From JAUIIK01 sp963709995 (GTDB lineage: Bacteria; Chloroflexota; Chloroflexia; Thermomicrobiales; CFX8), in assembly GCA_963709995.1 (NCBI GenBank), contig CAVPYN010000011.1, positions 302,762 to 366,761 of the forward strand: DNA of 64,000 nt, given 5' to 3'. How positions within the stretch are numbered: the stretch's first letter is position 1; every line of letters starts with the position of its first letter. Below are positions 37,285 through 44,887 of this stretch, one piece after another. The translations under genes were made by a program, and so were the position numbers. The notes under the pieces are model-generated. The model did not search any database. It saw only the letters and a list, made by a program, of their open reading frames with translations, and had not been told where the DNA came from.

Positions 37285-38235
37285 ATGAGTGCAAGCGGCG
37301 AACATCCGCTCATCCTGGAAGGTGAAGAGGCGCTCTTTACTGAAGGAACCCGCGGGCAGTTTCATATCTTCTGGCGCCGATTCCGCAAGCACAAGCTTGC
37401 CATGGCCAGCGCGATCTACCTGGTGGTTGTCATCCTCATTGCCCTTTTCGCGCCGGTTGTGGCGCCGCACGATCCGTACGCCACGGATCTGCAACTCGCG
37501 CGCTTCGGCAGACCGGCTTCGCCGTCGCTGGAGCATCCGTTTGGCAGCGACCAATTGGGGCGAGATCTGTTCTCGCGGATCATTTACGGCGCACGGGTTA
37601 CGTTGCTCGTCGGATTCGTCGCCACTGGACTGGCGATTGTGGCTGGCACTCTAGTCGGCGCACTTGCTGGCTATGCTGGTCGATGGACCGATATGGGCAT
37701 CATGCGCACGGCAGATGTTTTTCTGGCATTTCCCCCGTTACTCTTCTCTATGGCCGCGTTGGCCACGATCGACGGCACCTCGAGGGGCGTCATTCACATC
37801 GCAGTCGTGCTGGCCATCATCGGCTGGATGAATGTGGCCCGGCTGGTGCGTGGCGAATTCCTGGTGTTGCGGACACGAGAATACACCGAGGCAGCGCGAG
37901 CCGTTGGCGCCTCTGGCACTTCAATTATCTTTCGGGAACTGCTTCCGAATGCTGTCGGACCGATTATCGTCGCCGCGACGCTCGGCATTCCGGCAGCGAT
38001 CCTGACCGAGTCGGCGCTTTCGTTCCTCGGATTTGGCATCCAGCCACCGCAGCCATCCTGGGGAAACATGATCTCCGGGGCAGGTGGCAGCGACACATTC
38101 GCAATGATGCGTGACTTCAATGCCTGGTGGATGGGATTCTTCCCTGGTATCGCGATCGCTAGCACTGTCCTGGCATTCAACTTCTTTGGGGACGGCTTGC
38201 GCGATGCACTCGACCCGCGCACCCATATCGACTAG
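37285..38235 (+). CDS. ABC transporter permease, DppC type
   Basis: The 316-residue protein carries the OppC_N helix (FRKHKLAMASAIYLVVVILI), the PHDPYATDLQLARFGRPASP and HPFGSDQLGRDLFSRIIYGA blocks typical of DppC/OppC, six helices, and an EAA loop REYTEAARAVGASGTSIIFR. The end GDGLRDALDPRTHID is the family's usual terminus. It pairs with the DppB-type subunit encoded 60 bp upstream. Start ATG at 37285 follows ggggagcag. Confidence 0.95.
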   Translation: MSASGEHPLILEGEEALFTEGTRGQFHIFWRRFRKHKLAMASAIYLVVVILIALFAPVVAPHDPYATDLQLARFGRPASPSLEHPFGSDQLGRDLFSRIIYGARVTLLVGFVATGLAIVAGTLVGALAGYAGRWTDMGIMRTADVFLAFPPLLFSMAALATIDGTSRGVIHIAVVLAIIGWMNVARLVRGEFLVLRTREYTEAARAVGASGTSIIFRELLPNAVGPIIVAATLGIPAAILTESALSFLGFGIQPPQPSWGNMISGAGGSDTFAMMRDFNAWWMGFFPGIAIASTVLAFNFFGDGLRDALDPRTHID

Positions 38236-38420
38236 GCAGCGACATGCGGAACCCAGTCTAGGCTGGAGCATCCAAAGGCCCCGTGCGGCTGTATCAGGAG
38301 CGGTGTCTCTATCCCAGCTTCGCGAAGGGGCTATGATGCGCTTGATGCAACGGGGCGGCCAGCGCGGGCCGGATTGCACATCATGGGGTTAAGTCTGGCA
38401 CACGAGGGAGCAGGGAAAGA

Positions 38421-40604
38421 ATGGCTGATCACAACGGAATCCCTGCCACCAGCAACGGCAGGAATGATGAGCCACTTGTCATTGTCGAGGATCTGAGAGT
38501 TTCGTTCTTCAGCGAGGGCCAGGAAGTCAAGGCTGTCGACGGCATCTCCTACGACCTGAAGCGTGGAGAAGTACTCGGCGTCGTCGGGGAATCGGGCAGC
38601 GGCAAGAGCGTCAGCGCGCTCTCACTGATGCAACTCATCGATAGTCCACCCGGGCAGATCCTCGGCGGCAAGATGATCTTCGACGGCGAAGACATAATGA
38701 GCATGAGCAACAGCGAACTCCGCGACTTGCGCGGCAACGACATCGCGATGATCTTCCAAGAACCGCTGACCTCGCTCAATCCGGTGTTTACCATCGGTGA
38801 TCAGATCATGGAGCCGTTGATTCTTCATCAGGGACTCTCGAAGAGCAGGGCGGAGGAACGGGCAATCGAGCTTCTCCGCCAGGTCGGCGTTCCTTCGCCG
38901 GAAGAGCGCGTCAAGAACCACCCGCATGAGTTATCCGGCGGGATGCGCCAGCGAGCAATGATCGCGATGGCCCTTTCATGTGGACCGAAGCTGCTCATTG
39001 CCGACGAGCCCACGACGGCGCTCGACGTCTCGATTCAGGCCCAGATCCTCGATCTGATGCGCGATCTCCAGCATGAGTCGGGCGCATCGATGATGTTCAT
39101 CACCCATGACCTGGCCGTCGTCAACGAGATGTGCGACCGGGTCAACGTCATGTACTCGGGAAGAATCGTCGAGCAGAGCACGACCTACCAGCTCTTCAGC
39201 GACCCGAAACATCCCTATGCCTGGGGGCTTTTTGATTCGATTCCACGTATTGAAGAAGAGAAGGGTGTCCGGCTCACTCCGATCAAAGGACAACCACCGA
39301 ATCTTGCCCGGATGCCCCAAGGCTGCAAGTTCAGCCCGCGCTGCCCGTATGCCTTCGACCGCTGTTTCGCACAAGAACCTCCATTAGTGTCAGTCGATAG
39401 CGGCCGGACCGTGCGGTGCTGGCTCTACGACAACGGCGATGTTAGCGCCGCGCCGTCACACCGCGTGGAGCTGGTGCGAGCGCCAGCTGTTGCCTCTACG
39501 ATGGACCCGGACACGACCATACTCGATGTCCAGCACCTCAAGAAGTATTTCCCGATCAAACGAGGCGTCTTCCAACGCACCGCTGGTTACGTCCAGGCTG
39601 TGGATGACATCACCTTCGATCTACACCGGGGCGAAACTCTGGGGCTGGTTGGCGAGTCTGGCTGCGGGAAGAGCACCGCCGGGCGGGCAATCCTGCGCCT
39701 GACCGATCCATCCGATGGCGTCGTCCGGTTCGCAGGCACGAATCTGGCGGGAATTGAAGGCAAAGATCTCAAGGAGATGCGCCGCCGGATGCAGATCATC
39801 TTTCAGGACCCGTTTTCGTCATTGAACCCGAGAAGGACCGTTGGCTCGATCCTCGCCCAGCCAATCAAACTCCACAAGATCGTGCCATCGAAGGAGGTCG
39901 GCAACCGGGTCTCAGAACTCCTAGAGCGAGTCGGGCTCAATCCATCGCATGCCGAGCGCTATCCTCATGAATTCTCCGGCGGCCAGCGCCAACGGATCGG
40001 GATTGCCCGGGCCATTTCGGTCAATCCAGATTTCATCATCGCCGACGAGCCGGTTTCAGCGCTGGATGTGTCAATCCAGGCACAGATTATCAATCTGATG
40101 CAAGATCTTCAGACTGAGATGGGGCTGTCGTACATCTTTATTGCCCACGACCTCTCGGTGGTCCGTTCGGTGTCTGACCGGGTAGCTGTCATGTACCTGG
40201 GCCAGATCGTCGAGCTTGGAGAGAACGCGAACATTTATGACGATCCGCTACACCCGTACACCCGAGCCCTGCTCTCGGCTGTGCCGAGCGTCAATCCGGA
40301 ACGGGGCCAGCGGGTCGATCGCATCGTCCTGGAGGGCGACGTCCCCAGCCCGATCAACCCACCATCCGGTTGTCGTTTCCATACCCGCTGCCCTTACGCC
40401 TTCGATACCTGCAGTCAGATCGCGCCATCGTTGCTCAACGTCGGCAACAACCACCAGGTGCGCTGTCACCTCTATGACCCCGACCACGCCTCCAGCGCCC
40501 CGATCGGGGCCGCCGAACTTGTCGCGCGCGGCAAGGAATTTGACCCGGTCGAAGTTGAGCCTGCCACCATTGCCGATGAGGAGGGCCAGGCTTCGCCGCA
40601 ATAG
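38421..40604 (+). CDS. Fused double ATPase of peptide ABC importer (DppD-DppF in one chain)
   Basis: The 727-residue protein contains two complete ATPases. The first (about 15-340) has GVVGESGSGKSVSALSLMQL (Walker A), LSGGMRQRAMIAMALSCGPK (signature) and LLIADEPTTALDVSIQAQIL (Walker B), then an oligopeptide C-terminal motif GCKFSPRCPYAFDRC. The second (about 365-690) has GLVGESGCGKSTAGRAILRL, FSGGQRQRIGIARAISVNPD, IIADEPVSALDVSIQAQI and GCRFHTRCPYAFDTC. Normally these are two genes, so this importer uses a single fused motor. It closes the operon started at 34243. Confidence 0.95.
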   Translation: MADHNGIPATSNGRNDEPLVIVEDLRVSFFSEGQEVKAVDGISYDLKRGEVLGVVGESGSGKSVSALSLMQLIDSPPGQILGGKMIFDGEDIMSMSNSELRDLRGNDIAMIFQEPLTSLNPVFTIGDQIMEPLILHQGLSKSRAEERAIELLRQVGVPSPEERVKNHPHELSGGMRQRAMIAMALSCGPKLLIADEPTTALDVSIQAQILDLMRDLQHESGASMMFITHDLAVVNEMCDRVNVMYSGRIVEQSTTYQLFSDPKHPYAWGLFDSIPRIEEEKGVRLTPIKGQPPNLARMPQGCKFSPRCPYAFDRCFAQEPPLVSVDSGRTVRCWLYDNGDVSAAPSHRVELVRAPAVASTMDPDTTILDVQHLKKYFPIKRGVFQRTAGYVQAVDDITFDLHRGETLGLVGESGCGKSTAGRAILRLTDPSDGVVRFAGTNLAGIEGKDLKEMRRRMQIIFQDPFSSLNPRRTVGSILAQPIKLHKIVPSKEVGNRVSELLERVGLNPSHAERYPHEFSGGQRQRIGIARAISVNPDFIIADEPVSALDVSIQAQIINLMQDLQTEMGLSYIFIAHDLSVVRSVSDRVAVMYLGQIVELGENANIYDDPLHPYTRALLSAVPSVNPERGQRVDRIVLEGDVPSPINPPSGCRFHTRCPYAFDTCSQIAPSLLNVGNNHQVRCHLYDPDHASSAPIGAAELVARGKEFDPVEVEPATIADEEGQASPQ

Positions 40605-40788
40605 TGAGCGCGACATGGCTGCGGCAGGCTTTGTGCGCGACTGCGTGCATATGCGGACTCCGGGCCGGGTGGAAACGAGTTAACTCCTCGCCCTCATTGT
40701 CTTCGTAGACGGGATGCGCGGTGGCGCTGGTAGTCCGACCCGCTATGCGTGCCGCAAAGTCGACCGGAAAACTGCTCTGTGTCAAGGG

Positions 40789-40838
40789 AGAGGCTCGCGA
40801 GACCACGACAAGACGTTCGTGGAAGTTCGCGAGCCTCT
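40789..40838. terminator. Two-tier inverted repeat between convergent operons
   Basis: agaggctcgcga (40789-40800) and tcgcgagcctct (40827-40838) form a 12-bp stem; inside it ccacga (40803-40808) pairs with tcgtgg (40817-40822). The 50-nt structure sits between the importer operon and the minus-strand metzincin gene and is likely a bidirectional terminator. The rest of 40,605-40,857 shows no gene. Confidence 0.6.
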
Positions 40839-40857
40839 GACGTAAGCTCCTATTCCT

Positions 40858-43083
40858 CTATTCCTCTTCTTGCAACGCGATAGCATCGAGGACGACCGGC
40901 TTCACGTCCCGGCTTTCCAGGTCTTCGCGCAGTTGCGTCATCTCCGCCTGGGCAGCGTCCTCATCGCCTGTCGCAAGCATGAAGGACGCACGCAGGTCGA
41001 CGATCTCGTGATAGAAGAGATTGTCAGCCTTGGTTCCGGACTCGTGGAGTTGCCGCACAACCGGATCGGTCATCGCGATCGCCCTCTCGGGATCTCCATC
41101 GTAGGTCTGGACCATCTGGGCAGGCCCGTCATCGCCAAAGCGAGTATGGAAGAACGGATTGGCGACCGCTGGCGCGACGAGCGCCGCGACGGTGCGGCTA
41201 TAGGCGGTGTCGTTGTCGGCGAGCGTGGTCAGGAAGGCCATCTCCTCTTCGAGATGGGGCGATTGCGATCCCCGCAGGTAGAGCGCCAGTCCGACCCGGT
41301 CGCTGTAGTAGATATAGGCCAGGCGGTCCTGACCGGTCGTCATCGGCTGGCCAACGCGGATGCGGTGGGGCCGCGAGACGATCAACAGATCGCCGAGACC
41401 CTGATAGATCGCGCGAACTTCGTAGTCGCCGGGCTGGTCGAACGTGTGGCCATGCGCTCCATAGCTGAGATGGACGAGTTCGCTGTAACGATCCTGCCCC
41501 AACCGGCTGCGGGCATCCTGAAGGGTGACCGGCATCGGCGTCCCGACCTTGCACATGATCGGATCATAGGCGACGACCGTGCCGTCGGGCCGCTTGATCT
41601 GAATCAGAACCCCACCGAATTCGGGGTTCAAGCGGCCATCGACAACGATCGGGTAGTCATCGAGCAAGTTGCGCAGCCGTAGTTCGACTGACACTGGCTC
41701 CATAAGCTCGAAGTAACCCTGGGAACGCACGAGCAGTTCGAGCGGCGCTTGCTCTTCGTCCATGACCAGCAGGCCACTTTCCTGCTCCTCCAGATGCCCG
41801 CCGGAGGCCCAGGGATCGCCACCCATAATCACGGCTGCGCGATCGCCGTGGCGAATGTGGATCAGCTCTTCATCGTCAAATCGCAGCTCGAAGTTCTTCC
41901 AGAAGTCGCCCGGGCTGTGGCGGTTGTCGTAGCGCCAGTCGTAGTTCATCCAGGAAAGCGAATCCGGACGTCCTTTGTTCCAGGAGTGCAGGAGATTGAA
42001 GGCGTGGCCGGCCTCATGGACCCAGGTGTAGAGGAACTTGCGCATCGCCGCATCTTCTGCGTCGTTCGATGGCGCGACTTTGAGATCATCAAACCAGGGA
42101 TGTTCGCGGAAGACGGCGAAGCCTTGCCGATCCGGCCCTACGCCAGCGCCACCGAAAGACGCCGCCGCGTCGAACATGATCCCGCCAACACCCGGATTCT
42201 CGAACTCGCCGGCCAGCAATCCCCACATGCGCCAGTTGGGCCAGCCCCCGTGATAACGCTGGAAGTTGGTCTCCATGACGTCGTGCAACTCCGCAGGCGT
42301 CCAGGAGTCGAACTGGGGATCGCTGTCGTCGATAACCGTCCGATCCGGACGGATCGTGACACAGATCCCCGCCTCGCGGTATGCCTCCTCGATCGTCAGA
42401 ACTCGTTGCGAGAGGCCGGCCGGGCGGTCGGGCAGGGAGTGTGTATCATAGGTTGGCACGACCGGATCAGCCTGCACCGACGCCGCGACATCGATCTCCA
42501 GTTCAAGATCCCGGAAGCAATCCGAGACACGAGGACAGGAGTAGGTTCCAGCCGCCGCGCCAGCTTCGGTGAAGGTCACCGTCGCCGGACCAGCCGGGCG
42601 GAACGTGCCCCAGGGAATCACAATTCGAACGTTTATCGGGGCGTGGACACCTTTCCAGTAACGAACCGCGCCGGTGATCACGACACTACAGCGCGACCAG
42701 GTGACAGTTGGGTTGTCGACGATCCAGGAGTCGCGGTAGATCGTCCAGGAGATTGGTGGGCGCCCGGGCAATCTGAAGCTGTAGCGATGATAGAAGTCAC
42801 CGCTTACCCGATCCATGACCGGCGAATCGGCGTGACGCGGATCGATGTCGACCCGCAGGTGCAGCAGCTGCGGTAGACGCCCTGGCCCGCCACGTTCGCC
42901 TTCATAGCGACCGCTCACCGGACCAAGTCGAACGCAGCGCCACCAGTCAGGCGGTATCGGAAGCGGTTGCGGCAGCGGCCAGTTCGGCGGGAGCGGGAAG
43001 GGCGGTTCCGGTGCCGGTGGATCTGGAAACGGCGGATTGGGGAATGGGTCAGGGATGGGATTTGGTGGAAATCCGTTGCTCAT
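40858..43083 (-). CDS. Metzincin-like zinc metalloprotease with proline-rich N-terminus
   Basis: The 741-residue protein begins MSNGFPPNPIPDPFPNPPFP after a good ribosome site (ggaggatcaagaacc). Residues 5-50 are nearly half proline. The middle contains the zinc motif WVHEAGHAFNLLHSWNKG, a full HExxHxxxxxH metzincin pattern, followed by SLSWMNYDWRY where the Met could be the Met-turn. Upstream lie a region with two Cys residues and DIDVAASVQADPVV; downstream is a beta-rich region (LRNLLDDYPIVVDGRLNP, YEVRAIYQGL) and a helical C-terminal part. No signal peptide is visible, so it may be cytoplasmic or exported unusually. It closely follows a small acidic protein gene. Confidence 0.75.
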   Translation of the reverse strand: MSNGFPPNPIPDPFPNPPFPDPPAPEPPFPLPPNWPLPQPLPIPPDWWRCVRLGPVSGRYEGERGGPGRLPQLLHLRVDIDPRHADSPVMDRVSGDFYHRYSFRLPGRPPISWTIYRDSWIVDNPTVTWSRCSVVITGAVRYWKGVHAPINVRIVIPWGTFRPAGPATVTFTEAGAAAGTYSCPRVSDCFRDLELEIDVAASVQADPVVPTYDTHSLPDRPAGLSQRVLTIEEAYREAGICVTIRPDRTVIDDSDPQFDSWTPAELHDVMETNFQRYHGGWPNWRMWGLLAGEFENPGVGGIMFDAAASFGGAGVGPDRQGFAVFREHPWFDDLKVAPSNDAEDAAMRKFLYTWVHEAGHAFNLLHSWNKGRPDSLSWMNYDWRYDNRHSPGDFWKNFELRFDDEELIHIRHGDRAAVIMGGDPWASGGHLEEQESGLLVMDEEQAPLELLVRSQGYFELMEPVSVELRLRNLLDDYPIVVDGRLNPEFGGVLIQIKRPDGTVVAYDPIMCKVGTPMPVTLQDARSRLGQDRYSELVHLSYGAHGHTFDQPGDYEVRAIYQGLGDLLIVSRPHRIRVGQPMTTGQDRLAYIYYSDRVGLALYLRGSQSPHLEEEMAFLTTLADNDTAYSRTVAALVAPAVANPFFHTRFGDDGPAQMVQTYDGDPERAIAMTDPVVRQLHESGTKADNLFYHEIVDLRASFMLATGDEDAAQAEMTQLREDLESRDVKPVVLDAIALQEEE

Positions 43084-43129
43084 GGTTCTTGATCCTCCAA
43101 CCAGGATGGTATGTGTTGAAGCGGAGTGT

Positions 43130-43429
43130 TCAGGCGTAGGTAAACGGAGAATCACTCACAATCGTGGTGATGCCGGCAGCGTCCAGCGAAAGCCCTAGCC
43201 AGGTCTCCAACTCGACCACGAGCTCGATGCTGTTTTCGAGCCCGCGATCCGAGACAGCTACCTCGACTATGGTGTCACGACGGTCGACATCGACCTCCAG
43301 CTGCGCGGCAAAGCCGAGCAGCAACATCGTGGTCACATCTGATTCATTGAATACCTCCCTTCCATTGACCGTGATCTGAACGTGATCATTCTGAAAACCA
43401 TCTTGCAGGTGAATATGCAGCGTTCTCAT
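43130..43429 (-). CDS. Small acidic protein of unknown function next to the metzincin
   Basis: The 99-residue product starts MRTLHIHLQDGFQNDHVQIT, followed by VNGREVFNESDVTTMLLLGF, EVDVDRRDTIVEVAVSDRG and SLDAAGITTIVSDSPFTYA. The alternating pattern suggests a beta-sandwich. The open frame extends to 43627 and that extension contains RRALVTLLFASFSLTLLCAC, a lipoprotein-like signal; a longer, exported form is therefore possible. I prefer the start at 43429 because of the agaggg ribosome-like sequence and the compact domain. It is 46 bp upstream of the metzincin gene and probably co-transcribed. Confidence 0.55.
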   Translation of the reverse strand: MRTLHIHLQDGFQNDHVQITVNGREVFNESDVTTMLLLGFAAQLEVDVDRRDTIVEVAVSDRGLENSIELVVELETWLGLSLDAAGITTIVSDSPFTYA

Positions 43430-43854
43430 ACTGCCCTCTTGCGACCCCTCGTCCTGAAGCCCGCAGGCGCAAAGCAACGTCAGTGAAAAGCTCGCGAACA
43501 GGAGTGTGACGAGAGCGCGTCGCCGGGCATCGGATGCGCGAAACACGCATTCCTTCCCCGTCGCAAGCGCGCCGGCCCGTTGTGGCCCGACACGCCGTGG
43601 AAGCGAAATCGACGGCGAACTGTTCATGGCCTTATCGTAGGTAATTTCATCACCCGGCGCATCCGTAGGATTACGGAGTTATGGCAGGAGAGGAGGCTCA
43701 GAAGGAGGGAAGACGAGGGATGTGCAAGCAGCGCATATCGCTTTGGAGTCTTGAAGCCGCCGGGGGAGGTCCAGTCCGACACCGCCCGCCCAATCTGGTC
43801 GATCGGACGGGCGGCACGGGAAAGGGAGAGGAGGGCGGACAGTTTGCGGGTGTG

Positions 43855-44217
43855 CTACTGGTCATGCTCCAGCAGTTCGACGCCGAGACGGCGCAGCAGC
43901 ACCTGGTGCTCGGCCGGGTTGTCGGGGTGGTGCTCGAAGACGGCACGTTCGAACCACTGGGTCAGCACGGTGTCGCCGTCTTCGTTCGTCTCCATCGCCG
44001 AGCCCGACGGCGGCTCACCCCAACCCACCACCGCCCCGATCCTCGTCAGCGACCTCAGCGCCACGCTGTCGAGGTTGCTGGTGTAGACACCATCGTGGCT
44101 CGTGAGCATCGGAATCCGCTTTGTGAGGACCGGAGAATATCGATGGATCCATTGCAGCAGATTCTCATGTTGATTGGATCGAACAATCGGGAGCAGGTCA
44201 CTGCGGCTAACATGCAC
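43855..44217 (-). CDS. Fragment of secreted protein with FERxxFEHHPDN motif
   Basis: The 120-residue ORF ends with LTQWFERAVFEHHPDNPAEH and QVLLRRLGVELLEHDQ, a C-terminal motif I associate with many secreted Chloroflexota proteins (FER...HPEN...LLGRLG). The first half (HVSRSDLLPIVRSNQHENLL, SHDGVYTSNLDSVALRSLTR) is unrecognised. There is no signal peptide, so it is probably the tail of a broken gene. 43,628-43,854 contains no convincing gene. Confidence 0.45.
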   Translation of the reverse strand: MHVSRSDLLPIVRSNQHENLLQWIHRYSPVLTKRIPMLTSHDGVYTSNLDSVALRSLTRIGAVVGWGEPPSGSAMETNEDGDTVLTQWFERAVFEHHPDNPAEHQVLLRRLGVELLEHDQ

Positions 44218-44239
44218 TGACCTGATCAGGTCGGTCTGC

Positions 44240-44776
44240 TCACCCTATTTCCGTCAGAGTCTCAAAAAGGACCCATCTGTAGTTGTTGGTCGTCAGCCAG
44301 CCAGCATCGATGCGGAAGACCTGGGTCGCGCTGTCGACGGTGAAGGCGTCGCTGACCAGGGTGGCGTTGCCACCACTGAGCTTGGCGTAATAGCCATGTG
44401 GCGTATCGCTCTCAATCACCACCGAGCCACTCGTGGCCCAGCCGCTCAGGTCGCCGCTCTCGAAATCGTTGTTGGCCGGTGGTGTGCCGACGCTCGATGG
44501 AGCGGCTTCGAGGTCGTGGTTGGTGGGTGGCGTGCCGGTGGTGGTTGGGCTGCTCTCAAAGCTGTGGTTGGCGGGCGGCGTGCCGCTGCGTGGCGCCTCG
44601 TCGTCGCTGGCGTCCTAGCCGGGCTGGAGGGAGCTGAGCCGCAACAGGCTCTGCTGGGCGTGTTCGGCGGAGATGACCGAGGGCGTACCGGCCAACAGGA
44701 TGATCAGGGCGAGGAGGATGGCCCGCAGGGTCGAGCGCAGCCATGGATTGAACGCAGACAGGAGTGCCCTAATCAC
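44240..44776 (-). pseudogene. Secreted repeat/jelly-roll protein with in-frame amber stop
   Basis: Read in a single minus-strand frame, this has a signal peptide (RSTLRAILLALIILLAGTPS), a TAG at 44615-44617, then three 16-residue repeats of the type GTPPANxxFES (44471-44614), and then DLSGWATSGSVVIESDTPHG, GYYAKLSGGNATLVSDAFTV, a carbohydrate-binding-like beta-sandwich ending at 44240. Because the frame is the same on both sides of the TAG, a single C-to-T change of a CAG codon would explain it. The start is uncertain: GTG at 44776 gives a normal signal peptide; the frame is open to 44869. Confidence 0.55.
44471..44614 (-). repeat. Three 48-bp tandem repeats
   Basis: The word gttgg(c/t)(c/g)gg(t/c)ggygtgccg starts at 44471, 44519 and 44567, an exact 48-bp period, encoding a 16-residue repeat GTPPxNxx(F/L)E on the minus strand. 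The last protein repeat merges into the first strand of the following beta-sandwich domain. Confidence 0.75.
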
Positions 44777-44887
44777 CCTCCCCCAAAGGAGACACACTTC
44801 GTCTGGAGTCGTGTCGTTGCCTGGTGTCCGTGCACAGCCTACGCCCCCTGACTGGTTGTCAAGAGGCAATCCGGGATTGCGGGGGTT

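Noticed and set aside
44615..44617. Amber codon read as pyrrolysine or suppressed stop
   Set aside because: No pyl genes or other in-frame TAG usage in the window; a point change is simpler.
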